A stretch of DNA of 64,000 nucleotides from Photobacterium salinisoli. Its GTDB lineage: Bacteria > Pseudomonadota > Gammaproteobacteria > Enterobacterales > Vibrionaceae. Made by a program: the position numbers and the translations under genes. Positions 44,663 to 55,269 of this stretch are shown here, in pieces. Each line of letters begins with the position of its first letter. Position 1 is the first letter of the stretch. The DNA is taken from contig NZ_QZMS01000016.1 in the NCBI RefSeq assembly GCF_003614885.1, positions 18,001-82,000 of the forward strand. The letters run 5' to 3'. The notes under the pieces are model-generated. The model was not told where the DNA came from and did not search any database. It was given only the letters and a program-made list of their open reading frames with translations.

Positions 44663-45652
44663 TTACCATTGTGGCATCAGCTGCAGTGGCGGCTCTTCAA
44701 GGGCAGCCAGTTGTTCTTTGATGGCCAGTACCTGACCTTCCCAGTATTTTGCATCAGCAAACCAGGGGAATGCACGCGGGAAAGCCGGATCCTGCCAGCG
44801 TTTTGCTAGCCATGCCATGTAATGCACCAATCTAAGACCGCGTAATGGTTCAATAAGTTGCAATTCACAGGGATCAAAATCGGCAAATTCGCCATACGCG
44901 TCCAGCAGGGTATCCAACTGCATCAGCTGATCCTGGCGGCTGCCGTTGAGCAGCATCCATAAGTCCTGCACCGCCGGGCCGTTTCGCGCATCGTCTAAAT
45001 CGACAAACAACGGGCCGTCGCGCCACAGTATGTTGCCCGGATGGCAGTCGCCGTGAATACGCTGCGATTGCCAGTCGCTGTGCCAGCGCTCGCTCAGTAA
45101 GGCGATCAGGCGGTCCAGATCGCCGAAAAAGGCCGATTCCAGGTGCGCAGGGATAAATCCGGACTGCTCCAGGACAAGCCGGGGCTGAACCAGGTATTCT
45201 TCCAGACCTATGGTCGGCCTGTGGGTGAACAGGGTACGCTGGCCGACTTTGTGGATGCGGCCCAGGAAGCGGCCGACCTGCTCAAGCTGGTCAACATTAT
45301 CAACTTCAAACTGGCGGCCGCCTACGCTGGGAAACAGCGCGAAACGGTGGTGTTCGTAGTGATGCAGGGTTTGGCCGTTTATGACCAGAGGTGCTGCCAG
45401 CGGAATTTCCTGCGCAGCCAGTTCGGCGGCGAAGTCATGCTCTTCCTGGATCTGGGCATCACTCCAGCGCTGCGGACGGTAGAATTTGGCGACGTAGCGG
45501 CGGCCGTCATCACTGCTGAACTGGTAGACCCGGTTTTCATAACTGTTGAGGGGCAAGAGTCCCGATGAGGCATAGATGCCTGTGCTCTCCAGCGCATTGA
45601 GCAGTAAGTCCGGAGTCAGATCAGAAAAGCTGAAATCATCAAGTGCTGTCAT
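44663..45652 (-). CDS. srkA: Stress response serine/threonine protein kinase SrkA (YihE/RdoA)
   Basis: Aminoglycoside-phosphotransferase-fold kinase of 329 residues, in E. coli a Cpx-regulated kinase that counters stress-induced death. N-terminal YENRVYQFSSDDGRRYVAKF with the ATP lysine, catalytic loop RIHGDCHPGNILWRD and metal motif FVDLDDARNGPAVQDLWMLL. Precedes dsbA on the same strand, 72 bases apart, the conserved pair. Confidence 0.94.
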   Translation of the reverse strand: MTALDDFSFSDLTPDLLLNALESTGIYASSGLLPLNSYENRVYQFSSDDGRRYVAKFYRPQRWSDAQIQEEHDFAAELAAQEIPLAAPLVINGQTLHHYEHHRFALFPSVGGRQFEVDNVDQLEQVGRFLGRIHKVGQRTLFTHRPTIGLEEYLVQPRLVLEQSGFIPAHLESAFFGDLDRLIALLSERWHSDWQSQRIHGDCHPGNILWRDGPLFVDLDDARNGPAVQDLWMLLNGSRQDQLMQLDTLLDAYGEFADFDPCELQLIEPLRGLRLVHYMAWLAKRWQDPAFPRAFPWFADAKYWEGQVLAIKEQLAALEEPPLQLMPQW

Positions 45653-45702
45653 AGTGTTACAGCCATGGTTATAAATGTCGCATCAGTATACAGCATAATG
45701 AA

Positions 45703-45724
45703 AAAGGGCCGTAATCGGCCCTTT
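45703..45724 (-). terminator. Terminator after ccoG
   Basis: AAAGGGCCG / CGGCCCTTT with TAAT loop. On the minus strand it ends in a T-run (CTTTTTCATT), 25 bases after the ccoG stop. Confidence 0.8.
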
Positions 45725-45748
45725 ATTTACAGATTTTGCGTGAGGGAG

Positions 45749-47179
45749 TTAGCGTAACTCGCCGATAAAGCGGCTGTCGGTGACCAGACGACGCGTTTCC
45801 TCGCTGCCCTGATGTTCCATGATAAACCGGATATCGACAATCGGCCGCTCAAGTTCATAAGGGTCAACACCCAGACTGATCGGCAGGGTGAACACCTCTC
45901 CGGCTTTGACATTCACCTGTTGCGGACCATACCACTGGGCATTGTCCAGACCTTCAACCTGCAGCTGATAAGTGGCATCCTGCTGGGTTTTATTGAGGAT
46001 TTTCAGGGTGTAGGTATTTTCGACCAGCCCCTCGGTATTGATACGGAACAGCTGGTTACGGTCGCGAATCACATCCAGTCCCATGGGCTGTACTGAAACC
46101 ACCAGGTAGGCCATCAGGCCGAACATCGCCAGCATCACAGCGCCGTAGCCGATCAGCTTCGGCCGCATGATACGGGTTTTCTTGCCTTCCAGCTTGTGCT
46201 CTGTGGTGTAAGTGATCAGATCGCGCGGGTAGCCCATTTTGTCCATGGTCTGGTTACAGGCATCGACACAGGCGCCGCAGTTGATGCATTCATACTGGAG
46301 GCCATCCCGGATATCAATGCCTGTCGGGCAAACCTGTACGCAGAGGTTACAGTCGATACAATCGCCCAGCCCCAGTGCTTTATGATCGGTTTTACGCGAG
46401 CGCGGGCCACGTTTCTCACCCCGGGCCGCATCATAGCCGACGATATAGGTGTCTTTGTCGAACATGGCGGACTGGAATCTGGCATACGGACACATGTGAA
46501 TGCAGACGATAGAGCGCATCCAGCCAGCGTTACCATAGGTACAGAAGGTGAAGAACAGCACCCAGAACACGGCAAGAAAGCTGGCACTGAAAGTAAAGAA
46601 GCCGGGGACCAATTCACGGATAGGCAGAAAATAGCCGACGAAGGTCAGGCCGCTGATCAGGGCGACCAGCAGCCAAGCAATGTGCTTGAGTGTTTTGCGC
46701 ACGATAAGATCCGAGGTCAGTGCCTTGCTGTCCTGAGTGCGGCGCTTGTTGGCCGGCCCTTCCAGCTTTTCCTCGAACCAGATGTAGATGAAGGTCCAGA
46801 CCGTTTGCGGGCACATATAACCGCACCAGACCCGGCCGAGAAAAGTGGTGACAAAAAACAGGGCAAAGGCTGCGACCATCAGCAGGCTGGCCAGTAACAT
46901 CAGATCCTGAGGCCAGAAAGTGGTACCGAAAATGTTGAACTGCTGGCGGCCGATATCAAGCAAAATCGCCTGCCTGCCATTGTAGGTGATCCACGGCAGT
47001 ACCAGGAACAGGCCCATCATTAACCACCCCATACGCTGGCGCAGCTGCTGATAAACCCCTTTCATGGCCCGCACATAAATACGGTTGCTCGGGTTGAAGC
47101 GGTCGTCGCCGCCTTTATGGGTCTTAGGATTGTACTCTTTGGGAGTGACATCCTTAATTTTGATTCTCTCTTGGCTCAT
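45749..47179 (-). CDS. ccoG: Cytochrome c oxidase accessory protein CcoG (FixG/RdxA)
   Basis: Membrane iron-sulfur protein needed for copper delivery in cbb3 oxidase assembly. 476 residues. Several membrane helices in the N-terminal half; cysteine motifs CGYMCPQTVW and CIHMCPYARF; two ferredoxin-like clusters in CIDCNLCVQVCPTGIDIRDG and CINCGACVDACNQTM; C-terminal periplasmic Ig-like FixG domain (TLKILNKTQQDATYQLQVEG). The usual ccoNOPQ genes are not nearby, as in Vibrio. Confidence 0.95.
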   Translation of the reverse strand: MSQERIKIKDVTPKEYNPKTHKGGDDRFNPSNRIYVRAMKGVYQQLRQRMGWLMMGLFLVLPWITYNGRQAILLDIGRQQFNIFGTTFWPQDLMLLASLLMVAAFALFFVTTFLGRVWCGYMCPQTVWTFIYIWFEEKLEGPANKRRTQDSKALTSDLIVRKTLKHIAWLLVALISGLTFVGYFLPIRELVPGFFTFSASFLAVFWVLFFTFCTYGNAGWMRSIVCIHMCPYARFQSAMFDKDTYIVGYDAARGEKRGPRSRKTDHKALGLGDCIDCNLCVQVCPTGIDIRDGLQYECINCGACVDACNQTMDKMGYPRDLITYTTEHKLEGKKTRIMRPKLIGYGAVMLAMFGLMAYLVVSVQPMGLDVIRDRNQLFRINTEGLVENTYTLKILNKTQQDATYQLQVEGLDNAQWYGPQQVNVKAGEVFTLPISLGVDPYELERPIVDIRFIMEHQGSEETRRLVTDSRFIGELR

Positions 47180-47356
47180 GGCATTGCATTCCTTGGGCTA
47201 GCCAGTCTGTATGCTGGCAGATGTGCCCGGGTGCATCGCCTGGGCAATCATAAATTCAGGCGCTGTTGGTCCTGATAGTAATAAGCTCGGATTATATCGT
47301 ATCTAACTGGTTGAATATTCTACCTCGCTCAAAAAATGCGCTTAAGGTTTTCAGGG

Positions 47357-47623
47357 TTATTTGATGATCCCTCTGGCTTTGAGCAGGGCGGTTTTGAAAT
47401 CTGGCTCGCAGTCTTTCGCCAGGCCCGGAATCATGGCCTCTTGCTTTTCCTGTCGCATCTTCAGCTGGTAAATCAGCATATCATCGCTCACTTCAGCCAG
47501 CGGCCCTTGAAATCCGGCTTCCTTTGCCAGCTGTGTCATGACCTCGCTCAGGCTTAAATCCGGGTGCTGCTGCCAGTAAGGCCGGAGAAGTGTCAGCAGT
47601 TCAGTCATACGGTGCTCAGCCAT
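47357..47623 (-). CDS. yihD: YihD family protein (DUF1040)
   Basis: Cytoplasmic protein of 88 residues and unknown function. It matches E. coli YihD along its length (LLRPYWQQHPDLSLSEVMTQ, DDMLIYQLKMR, PDFKTALLKARGIIK). In E. coli yihD also neighbours srkA and dsbA, so the grouping is conserved. Divergent from the SpoOM-like gene. Confidence 0.9.
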   Translation of the reverse strand: MAEHRMTELLTLLRPYWQQHPDLSLSEVMTQLAKEAGFQGPLAEVSDDMLIYQLKMRQEKQEAMIPGLAKDCEPDFKTALLKARGIIK

Positions 47624-47785
47624 TGTCCGGCTCCTTTGTTAAGCTTACTTTTCGTGTGGATTATACCAGACGCTGATGTCAGAACCCAAACGCCGCCAGT
47701 TTTCGCACATACCTTGCTGAACCAGAATGGGCTATATAAACTGGTTTCATACTTGGTTATGGATCAATACGGACAAGGAGCCATT

Positions 47786-48580
47786 ATGTCACTTTTTCAC
47801 AAAACACTGGCCAGCCTGGGGTTGGGCGGCGCCAGAGTCGATACAGTACTGGAAACCGAAGTGTTGATCCCGGGTCAGGCTCTGCCCGTTCGTATTGAGG
47901 TCAAAGGCGGAAAAGTTGCGCAGGCGGTGGATAATGTGCATTTGTATCTGTGCTGCAGCTTTGAGGATGAGCAGGCTGTCAGTCGGGGGGACAGCGAACG
48001 GCGGATGGAAAAAGTCACCCGAACGCACACCCTGGCTCAGTGGCATTTGCCGCAGGCCTTTACGCTGGCTGCCGGTGAAGAGCGTCAGTTTGACTGCCGG
48101 TTTGAATTGCCCGTCAACACGCCAATTACCATCGGTTATTCGGGCGTGTGGCTGGAAACGCACCTGGATGTGCCCTCGGCCTTGGATCCCAAAGATAAAG
48201 ACTCCCTGACCGTGCGGCCGGATCCTTTGCTTGACGGTGTGTTTACTGCCCTTGAGCAAGCGGGACTGCGTATATTGCAGGTGGAATGTGAGGCGGTGCG
48301 CGGTTTTGAGCTGCCCTTTGTGCAGGTGTTTGAGTTTGTGCCTGTGTCTGGTCCCTTTCATGGCCGTTGGCGTGAGCTGGAGCTGATCACTCAGCGTGAT
48401 GACGATTGTCTCAGGTTGTGGTTCTCGATTGATCGCCGTCAGCGCGGGGTACGCGGATTATTGTCAGGCCTGCTCGGCAGCAGCGAGCTCAAGCGACAGC
48501 TGCGTTTGCCGTTGGAGCTGTCTCCGTCAGACGCCGGAGAGCAGGTGCTGAAGTATCTGGAGCAGGTCGATGATCTGTGA
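47786..48580 (+). CDS. SpoOM-family (sporulation-control-like) protein
   Basis: 264 residues from ATG 47786, with AAGGAG just upstream; the frame is open 74 codons further but that part is not family-like. The protein is an arrestin-like beta-sandwich related to Bacillus Spo0M: MSLFHKTLASLGLGGARVDT, LETEVLIPGQALPVRIEVKG, FELPVNTPITIG. Function in non-sporulating bacteria is not known; a role in cell envelope or stress has been suggested for relatives. Single gene. Confidence 0.88.
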   Translation: MSLFHKTLASLGLGGARVDTVLETEVLIPGQALPVRIEVKGGKVAQAVDNVHLYLCCSFEDEQAVSRGDSERRMEKVTRTHTLAQWHLPQAFTLAAGEERQFDCRFELPVNTPITIGYSGVWLETHLDVPSALDPKDKDSLTVRPDPLLDGVFTALEQAGLRILQVECEAVRGFELPFVQVFEFVPVSGPFHGRWRELELITQRDDDCLRLWFSIDRRQRGVRGLLSGLLGSSELKRQLRLPLELSPSDAGEQVLKYLEQVDDL

Positions 48581-48630
48581 CAAACCTTGCATCAGGCGAT
48601 CAATGTCTTCATCTTAGCGTCATAAAATTC

Positions 48631-48648
48631 AGCTTACACGTGTAAGCT
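48631..48648. promoter_or_regulatory. FabR-like operator upstream of the hemolysin III / YqfA homologue
   Basis: A perfect 18-bp palindrome, AGCTTACACGTGTAAGCT, 52 bases before the start codon. It closely resembles FabR operators (E. coli type AGCGTACACGTGTTCGCT). TTACAC within it and CATACT (48658-48663, 18-base spacer) could be the promoter, so binding would block transcription. In E. coli yqfA is reported as a FabR target together with fabA and fabB, which supports the reading. Confidence 0.7.
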
Positions 48649-48700
48649 AAACTGTGCCATACTGCTGGAAAGTACAGAAGACAGACAACGGATAGCTTTC

Positions 48701-49369
48701 ATGGTTGAACCACAAAAAATAACGTACTCGGCAGCCGAGGAGACCGCCAACAGCCTCAGTCACGGGGCCGGTATGGTTTTCGGCATAGTTGCGCTGGTGA
48801 TGCTGCTGATGCGGGCAGTAGAAGTGAATGCTGATGCGCTCAGTGTGGCCAGTCTGAGTATTTATGGTGCCAGTATCATTTTGCTGTATCTCGCTTCTAC
48901 CCTGTATCACGCTATTCCGTTTGAGCGGGCCAAACGTGTCCTGAAAACCCTGGATCACTGCGCGATTTACCTGTTGATAGCCGGCACATACACCCCTTTT
49001 CTGCTGATTACCCTGCGGACGCCGCTGGCGGTGACGCTGATGGCCGTGATCTGGACGGTCGCCTTGCTGGGGATCATGTTTAAAGTGGTGTTTATCTACC
49101 ACTTCAAACGCTTGTCTCTGGTGATCTATCTGGCGATGGGTTGGCTGTCGCTGGTGGCCGTGTATCCGCTGGCGATGGCCATGTCGGCGGCCGGGCTAAT
49201 CTGGCTGGCCGTGGGCGGAGTGGTATATTCCCTTGGCGTGGTGTTCTACGTCAATCAACGGATTCCCTACAATCACGCCATCTGGCACCTGTTTGTGCTG
49301 GGCGGTACGGTTTGCCATTTTCTGGCGATTTACTGGTATGTGGCGCCAGCGGCCGGGCTGCCGGACTAA
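48701..49369 (+). CDS. yqfA: Hemolysin III / YqfA family membrane protein (PAQR-like)
   Basis: Seven-helix integral inner-membrane protein of 222 residues, related to the adiponectin receptor (PAQR) superfamily. Motifs are [12 protein letters not shown], the conserved [22 protein letters not shown], and the C-terminal [26 protein letters not shown] with metal-binding histidines. The name hemolysin is historical; a role in membrane lipid homeostasis is more likely, and a FabR-like operator precedes it. Confidence 0.9.
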   Translation: MVEPQKITYSAAEETANSLSHGAGMVFGIVALVMLLMRAVEVNADALSVASLSIYGASIILLYLASTLYHAIPFERAKRVLKTLDHCAIYLLIAGTYTPFLLITLRTPLAVTLMAVIWTVALLGIMFKVVFIYHFKRLSLVIYLAMGWLSLVAVYPLAMAMSAAGLIWLAVGGVVYSLGVVFYVNQRIPYNHAIWHLFVLGGTVCHFLAIYWYVAPAAGLPD

Positions 49370-49388
49370 CCCGGCCATTCACAACGGC

Positions 49389-50834
49389 TCAGTTTTTCCA
49401 GAAGGCCGGAAATGCGAGTACCAGTACGGTCAGGATCTCTAACCGGCCCATCAGCATGCCAAGGCTGAGGATCCATTTGGCGGCATCCGGAAGGGAAGCG
49501 AAATTACCTGTCGGGCCGATAACAGTGCCCATACCCGGCCCCACATTGGCCACGGCGGTCACTGAGCCGCTGATGCTGGTGATGGGGTCGAGTCCCAGCA
49601 TCGCCAGTAAAGCGGCAATAATGATGATGGTCATGATGAAGGTCAGGGCGAAAGCCACCACAGAGCGGACAATCGCATCCGTCACGGGCCTTTGATTATA
49701 TCGCTGAATAAACACTCCTGACGGGTGAATCAGCTGCATCAGCTGTTTGCGCAGCAAGGCGATGGCAACCTGAAAACGGAACACTTTGAAGCCACCAGCG
49801 GTCGATCCTGAGCAGCCCCCGACCAGCATCATGAAGGCAAATATCACGGTCGGAAACGCGCCCCAGGCGGTAAAATCTTCCAGCCCGAACCCTGTCGTGG
49901 TGACTACGGAAACGATATTGAACATGGCGACCCGAATGGCATGACTGAAGTCATAGCCATCCTGCCAGCACAGCCAGAGGGCCACCATCAGGCTGACTAG
50001 CAGTACGGTGATCGTATAACCCCTGACCTGTGCATCCCGTAATAATGACGCCGGCTGCCTTTTGCGCAGCATCTGTACAAAGAGCAAGAACGGCAGTCCG
50101 CCTGCAAACATAAACACTATGGCTACCCAGTGTGCGGCCGGCGAGAAATGGTTCATCGAGCCGTCTGAGGTGGAATAGCCCCCGGTGGATAAGGTGGTGA
50201 AAGCATGATTGACCGCATCAAATGTGTTCATGCCTGCTGCCATGAAACCGAGAATGCACATCGCCGTCAGGCTGAGATAAACAATCACAATATTGGTGGC
50301 TACGTTTTTGGTGCGCGGCGAGCTTTTTTCCGACCAGTCCGAGGATTCGGTCTGGAACAGGCGCATCCCGCCGACATTCAGCATCGGCAGAATGGCTACT
50401 CCCATCACGATAAAGCCGATCCCGCCCAGCCATTGCAGGGTTGAGCGCCACAAGAGGATGCTGGGGGCCATGTCATCGAGCCCGCTCAGTACCGTTGATC
50501 CTGTGGTGGTGATGCCTGACATGGTTTCGAAATAGGCGTCGGTAAAGCTGATGTGGTTGATCAGCACAAAAGGCAGTGCGGCAAAGGCGCTGGCCACCGT
50601 CCAGACCAGAGTGGTCAGCAGGAACATGTCCCTGACCCCGAGCTTGAAGTCTTTGCCTTTGCCAAACGTCAGGCAAGCAAACGCCACGATATGGGTAATG
50701 ATGACCGCGGTGGCAAAATCAATGAAGCCGCCCGTCCCGGTCAGAAATGCCAGTATGGTGGGCAGGTACATAAACAGGGCGATCTTGGATAAGACCAGCC
50801 CTATGACAAAGATGATCGGGCGAAGATTAACCAT
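49389..50834 (-). CDS. trkH: Trk potassium uptake channel subunit TrkH
   Basis: K+-translocating membrane subunit of the Trk system. 481 residues with four selectivity-filter repeats visible, e.g. MSGITTTGSTVLSG, TLSTGGYSTSDGSM, VTTTGFGLEDF and VANVGPGMG. It follows trkA by six bases on the same strand; the pair is the complete transporter plus its gating ring. Confidence 0.96.
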   Translation of the reverse strand: MVNLRPIIFVIGLVLSKIALFMYLPTILAFLTGTGGFIDFATAVIITHIVAFACLTFGKGKDFKLGVRDMFLLTTLVWTVASAFAALPFVLINHISFTDAYFETMSGITTTGSTVLSGLDDMAPSILLWRSTLQWLGGIGFIVMGVAILPMLNVGGMRLFQTESSDWSEKSSPRTKNVATNIVIVYLSLTAMCILGFMAAGMNTFDAVNHAFTTLSTGGYSTSDGSMNHFSPAAHWVAIVFMFAGGLPFLLFVQMLRKRQPASLLRDAQVRGYTITVLLVSLMVALWLCWQDGYDFSHAIRVAMFNIVSVVTTTGFGLEDFTAWGAFPTVIFAFMMLVGGCSGSTAGGFKVFRFQVAIALLRKQLMQLIHPSGVFIQRYNQRPVTDAIVRSVVAFALTFIMTIIIIAALLAMLGLDPITSISGSVTAVANVGPGMGTVIGPTGNFASLPDAAKWILSLGMLMGRLEILTVLVLAFPAFWKN

Positions 50835-50840
50835 AACTGC

Positions 50841-52217
50841 TCAGAGGAAGAAAGGACTGGGCTGGAACAGGCGTTCTACATCCGGGATGTACTTCTTGTC
50901 GACCAGGAACATGACGACATGGTCGTCCTGTTCTATCACGGTACGGTCGTGGGCAATCAGTACTTCTTCGCCGCGCACGATAGCGCCAATGGTGGTGCCC
51001 GGCGGCAGTTTGATATCCCCTATGGCTTTGCCAACCACTTTCGAGGTGCTGGCATCGCCGTGCGCTATGGCTTCAATCGCTTCTGCCGCGCCGCGGCGCA
51101 GCGAGGACACGTTCACAATATCGGCTTTACGTACATGGGTCAGCAAAGCGGAAATGGTGGCCTGCTGCGGCGAAATTGCAATATCGATGGTGCCGCCCTG
51201 CACCAGATCGACGTAAGCACCGCGCTGGATAAGCACCATGACTTTTTTGGCGCCCATGCGTTTGGCCAGCATGGCCGACATAATATTGGCTTCGTCATCA
51301 TTGGTGACCGCAATGAAGACGTCTATCTGCTCGATATGCTCTTCGCTCAGCAGCTCCTGATCAGAGGCATCACCACAGAATACTATGGTGTTGGTCAGCA
51401 TTTCCGATAAGCTTTCCGCGCGCTGTGGGTTGTGCTCAATCAGCTTGACGCTGTAGCTGTTTTCCAGCCGTTTGGCCAGACCTGCCCCTATGTTACCGCC
51501 CCCGACTATCATCAGGCGTTTGTAGGGTTTTTCCAGTCGCTGCAGCTCACTCATTACTGAACGGATATGGTTGCTGGCGGCGACGAAAAACACTTCATCA
51601 TCGGCTTCGATAATGGTCGTCCCCTGCGGACGGATCGGCCGACCCTGACGGAAAATCGCGGCAACCCGGGTATCGACATGCGGCATGTGTTCACGCAGTG
51701 CGGACAGTGCATTCCCGACCAGCGGACCGCCGTAATAGGCTTTGACCGCCACCAGCCCGACTTTATTATCGGCAAAGCCTACCACCTGCAGCGCACCCGG
51801 GTAGGCGATCAGGCGTTCGATATAACCCGTCACCAACTCTTCCGGCGCAATCAGGTGATCGACCGGCACTGCGTCGGTATGGAACAGCTGATGTTTTTCT
51901 TTGAGGTATTCCGGGGAACGGATACGGGCCACCCGGTTTGGGGTATTGAACAGAGAAAAGGCGATCTGACAGGCTATCATGTTGGTTTCGTCAGAATTGG
52001 TGACCGCGACCAGCATGTCTGCGTCCTGCGCGCCGGCGTCCCTGAGGGTGCGGGGATGGCTGGCATACCCCTGAACTACCCGCAAATCGTATTTATCCTG
52101 CAATTCGCGCAAGCGTTCAGGGTTGGAGTCGACAATAGTAATGTCATTGTTCTCGCCAACCAGGTTTTCTGCCAGCGTACCGCCGACCTGGCCTGCGCCA
52201 AGAATGATAATTTTCAT
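50841..52217 (-). CDS. trkA: Trk system potassium uptake protein TrkA
   Basis: Cytoplasmic gating subunit with two RCK modules (nucleotide-binding RCK_N plus RCK_C, twice). 458 residues from ATG 52217, the E. coli length; the frame extends upstream but [20 protein letters not shown] is the true N-terminus. The second nucleotide fold is [17 protein letters not shown] near residue 235. Precedes trkH and follows rsmB, as in E. coli for rsmB-trkA. Confidence 0.97.
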   Translation of the reverse strand: MKIIILGAGQVGGTLAENLVGENNDITIVDSNPERLRELQDKYDLRVVQGYASHPRTLRDAGAQDADMLVAVTNSDETNMIACQIAFSLFNTPNRVARIRSPEYLKEKHQLFHTDAVPVDHLIAPEELVTGYIERLIAYPGALQVVGFADNKVGLVAVKAYYGGPLVGNALSALREHMPHVDTRVAAIFRQGRPIRPQGTTIIEADDEVFFVAASNHIRSVMSELQRLEKPYKRLMIVGGGNIGAGLAKRLENSYSVKLIEHNPQRAESLSEMLTNTIVFCGDASDQELLSEEHIEQIDVFIAVTNDDEANIMSAMLAKRMGAKKVMVLIQRGAYVDLVQGGTIDIAISPQQATISALLTHVRKADIVNVSSLRRGAAEAIEAIAHGDASTSKVVGKAIGDIKLPPGTTIGAIVRGEEVLIAHDRTVIEQDDHVVMFLVDKKYIPDVERLFQPSPFFL

Positions 52218-52363
52218 AGCTGATGCCTGATGAGTGTTCTCAGATCCTTGCTGTTTGTTGTTAGGGTACACTGAGTTGGCGAGAGAAGCAGCAATTTCAA
52301 CCCGTTTGTACAAAGACTTAACCTGGCTTTGTGCAATGACCGGGTACTTCTCTCACCACGGGA

Positions 52364-53662
52364 TCAGGCCGTTACACGTTTCTTCAGCACTGCGTAATAA
52401 AAGCCGTCCATGTCTTCTTCACCCGGCAGTATTTGTCGCCCAGGCGCGTCAGCGGTGCCGTTATCTGCCCCCTCGGCCAGCACAGCGTCTGCCGTGCGCG
52501 ACAAAAAGGCTTTCACTTGTTCGCGGTTTTCCTGCGGCAGAATGGAGCAGGTCGCGTACACCAGCGTGCCGCCCGGTTTCAGCTGGAGCCACATGGCATC
52601 CAGAATTTCTGCCTGCAGGGTAGCCAGTGCCGCAATATCGTCGGCGCGGCGCAGCCATTTGATATCCGGATGGCGGCGGATCACCCCGGTTGCTGAACAG
52701 GGAGCATCGAGCAAAATACGGTCAAAGGCGCTGCCCTGCCACCATTGCTGCGGATAACGGGCATCGGCGCACAGGACTTCAGCGTCCAGTTGCAGGCGCT
52801 GCAGATTGTCTTTGATTCTCAGCAGACGCTGCGCATCACAGTCGATGGCTACGACACTGGCGCCTGGCTCGCGCTCCAGTATATGGGCCGTTTTACCACC
52901 CGGTGCGGCGCAGCAGTCCAGGATCAGCTCACCTGGTTGCGGTTTGAGGTAATCGACCGCCAGCTGCGCGGCGGCATCCTGCACCGATACCCAGCCATCG
53001 GCAAAACCCGGCAGTTGCTGAACATCGCAGGCGCGTTCCAGTTTCAGCGCGTCGTCAGCCTGTGGATGCACAGTCGCACTGATGTCTGTCCCGTCCAGCA
53101 GGGCCAGGTACTGATCCCGGTTATGATGACGACGATTCACCCGCAGCCACATCGGGGCTTTGGTGTTGTTGGCGGTGGTCACGGCGTCCAGTTGCGTCGG
53201 GTAGTGCTCGCGCAGCAGCTTGAGTAACCAGCCGGGATGGCCGTACTTACCGGCATCATGGCTCATTGCCTTTTGATCCAGCTCTTCTTGCTGACGCTGA
53301 TAGTTACGCAAAATCGCGTTGATCAGGCCGCGAAGCTGGGGCTTTTTCAGTGTCTTGGTGGCATCGACTGTCTCTGCCACGGCAGCATGCGCCGGTATGC
53401 GCATATAACCGAGCTGATACAAACCGACCAGGATCAAATGATGAAACACACGTTGTTTGCCTTTCAGCGGCTTATCCATCAAGGACTGAGTGACAGATTC
53501 CAGGCGCGGCAGCCAGCGCAGCACGCCGTAGCAGATTTCTTGTAGCAGGGCGTGGTCACGGGGTTTGATACCCTGTTGCGCCGCTGGCAGAGCAGTAGCA
53601 AGCGATTGGCCTTGATCTACCACTTGATAGATCACCTCGGCCGCAGCAGCTCTTACATTCAT
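52364..53662 (-). CDS. rsmB: 16S rRNA (cytosine-C5)-methyltransferase RsmB (Sun)
   Basis: Methylates C967 of 16S rRNA. 432 residues: N-terminal NusB-like RNA-binding domain (about 1-135), then Rossmann methyltransferase with [16 protein letters not shown], the first conserved cysteine motif [18 protein letters not shown] and the catalytic cysteine in [11 protein letters not shown]. It lies between fmt and trkA in the order def-fmt-rsmB-trkA. Confidence 0.97.
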   Translation of the reverse strand: MNVRAAAAEVIYQVVDQGQSLATALPAAQQGIKPRDHALLQEICYGVLRWLPRLESVTQSLMDKPLKGKQRVFHHLILVGLYQLGYMRIPAHAAVAETVDATKTLKKPQLRGLINAILRNYQRQQEELDQKAMSHDAGKYGHPGWLLKLLREHYPTQLDAVTTANNTKAPMWLRVNRRHHNRDQYLALLDGTDISATVHPQADDALKLERACDVQQLPGFADGWVSVQDAAAQLAVDYLKPQPGELILDCCAAPGGKTAHILEREPGASVVAIDCDAQRLLRIKDNLQRLQLDAEVLCADARYPQQWWQGSAFDRILLDAPCSATGVIRRHPDIKWLRRADDIAALATLQAEILDAMWLQLKPGGTLVYATCSILPQENREQVKAFLSRTADAVLAEGADNGTADAPGRQILPGEEDMDGFYYAVLKKRVTA

Positions 53663-53733
53663 GATTGCATTCCTGACTAGATGAGCTTATGGCAGTTTAC
53701 TGACTGCCATGGTTGCCGCGTGAGCGACGAATG

Positions 53734-53774
53734 AAAAAGCCAGCGCAACAGCAAATCTGCTTTGTTCACTGGCT
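53734..53774 (-). terminator. Hairpin terminator between fmt and rsmB
   Basis: On the minus strand an imperfect long hairpin closed by AGCCAG/CTGGCT with an inner AACA-GCA pairing ends in CTTTTTC, 25 bases after the fmt stop. It may reduce read-through from def-fmt into rsmB-trkA. Confidence 0.6.
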
Positions 53775-53799
53775 AAAACCGTTTGTAGGGCACGGTTGC

Positions 53800-54744
53800 T
53801 TACAGCACGGTACCCGGTGTAAACCACTCGCGGCGTGAGTTCAGCAGATCCTGCGCAGCCATGGCTTTTTTGCCTGGCGGTTGCAGTTGTACCAGACGCA
53901 ACGCGCCTTTTCCGGTGGCAACCACTATGCCGTGTTTGTCGGCAGACAAAATGGTGCCAGGCGCCTGACCCTGGTTATCGGCTTCCACTTCGGCCAGCCA
54001 GACTTTGACGTTTTGCTCAGCCACGGCAAAAAAGCTCATCGGCCATGGATTGAAGGCGCGAACACAGCGCTCAATCGTTTCGGCGTCCATGGTCCAGTCG
54101 ATTTTCGCTTCTTCTTTGCTGAGTTTTTCTGCGTAGTTGGCACGCTCGTCATTTTGTTTTTCCGCCACGGCACGGCCTGCGGCGATATCGTCCAGGCAGC
54201 TCAGCAGGGTGTCCGGTCCCAGCCCGGCCAGTTTGTCGTACAGGCTGGCACTGGTATCTGTTGCGGCGATCGGCAGTGAGGCAATTTTCAGCATGTCGCC
54301 GGTATCCAGACCTTCATCCATTTGCATGATGGTGACGCCGGTTTCGGCATCCCCCGCCCAGATAGAGCGCTGGATAGGTGCGGCTCCCCGCCATCGCGGC
54401 AAAATGGAGCCATGCACATTAATACAGCCCAGACGCGGTGTATCCAGTACCACTTTGGGCAGGATCAGGCCATAAGCCACCACTACCATGATGTCGGCAT
54501 TGAGGGCGGCCAGTTCTTGCTGGGCCGTCTCATCGCGCAGGGTTTTCGGCTGGTAAACAGGGATATTCTGTTCCTGCGCCAGATGTTTGACCGGGCTGGC
54601 GGTCAGTTTCTTGCCGCGACCGGCAGGCTGATCCTGACGGGTGTAAACGGCGATAACCTCGTGCTGTGAAGATAATAACGCCGCCAGATGACGGGCGGCG
54701 AAATCAGGCGTACCAGCAAATACGATACGTAAAGGTTGGCTCAA
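53800..54744 (-). CDS. fmt: Methionyl-tRNA formyltransferase
   Basis: Formylates initiator Met-tRNA using 10-formyl-THF. 314 residues, family length. N-terminal [19 protein letters not shown], catalytic region [20 protein letters not shown] with Asn-His, and the aspartate in [11 protein letters not shown]. Paired with def (15 bases upstream), the enzyme that later removes the formyl group. Confidence 0.97.
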   Translation of the reverse strand: MSQPLRIVFAGTPDFAARHLAALLSSQHEVIAVYTRQDQPAGRGKKLTASPVKHLAQEQNIPVYQPKTLRDETAQQELAALNADIMVVVAYGLILPKVVLDTPRLGCINVHGSILPRWRGAAPIQRSIWAGDAETGVTIMQMDEGLDTGDMLKIASLPIAATDTSASLYDKLAGLGPDTLLSCLDDIAAGRAVAEKQNDERANYAEKLSKEEAKIDWTMDAETIERCVRAFNPWPMSFFAVAEQNVKVWLAEVEADNQGQAPGTILSADKHGIVVATGKGALRLVQLQPPGKKAMAAQDLLNSRREWFTPGTVL

Positions 54745-54759
54745 GATAACCTCGGCTTC

Positions 54760-55269
54760 TTAGACTTGCTCTTGGTAGCGCTTCATTTTTTCCAGCTTTT
54801 TCTGGATACGCTGGCGCTTGAGAGGTGACAGGTAATCTACGAAGAGTTTACCGGCCAGGTGATCCAGCTCGTGCTGTACACAGATGGCCAGCAGATCGTC
54901 GGCTTCAAAAGTGTATTCCTTGCCGTCACGATCCAGGGCGCGAACTGTGACTTCCGCCGCGCGGGGAACCAGCGCACGGGCGCCAGGCACCGACAAGCAG
55001 CCTTCTTCGATGCCGTCTTCGCCGCGTTTATCCAGGATTTCCGGATTGATCAGCACCATAGGCTGGTTGCGTTCTTCCGAGATATCAATGACAACGATTC
55101 GCTGATGAATATCAACCTGTGTGGCCGCCAGGCCGATACCATCTTCGTCATACATAGTGTCCAGCATGTCATCGACGATTTTCTGGATTTCAGGCGTGAC
55201 CGCTTCGACTGGCTTGGCGACAGTCCGCAGGCGATCATCAGGGAAAGTTAACACGTTTAAAACAGACAT
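54760..55269 (-). CDS. def: Peptide deformylase
   Basis: Fe2+-dependent removal of N-formyl groups from nascent proteins. 169 residues from ATG 55269; the reading frame is open upstream but [15 protein letters not shown] is the family start. The three metal motifs are [19 protein letters not shown] and [12 protein letters not shown]. First gene of def-fmt; divergent from the LysM-family gene. Confidence 0.97.
   Translation of the reverse strand: MSVLNVLTFPDDRLRTVAKPVEAVTPEIQKIVDDMLDTMYDEDGIGLAATQVDIHQRIVVIDISEERNQPMVLINPEILDKRGEDGIEEGCLSVPGARALVPRAAEVTVRALDRDGKEYTFEADDLLAICVQHELDHLAGKLFVDYLSPLKRQRIQKKLEKMKRYQEQV

Noticed and set aside
47224..47246. Hairpin in the ccoG upstream region
   Set aside because: It relies on a G-T pair that becomes a C-A mismatch on the transcribed minus strand, and no function suggests itself.
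48631..48648. CACGTG palindrome before yqfA as a parS site
   Set aside because: The arms are AGCTTA/TAAGCT, which fit FabR rather than ParB.
48701..49369. Hemolysin III as a virulence toxin
   Set aside because: The family is a seven-helix membrane protein group related to PAQR receptors; the name is historical and the context is lipid-related regulation.
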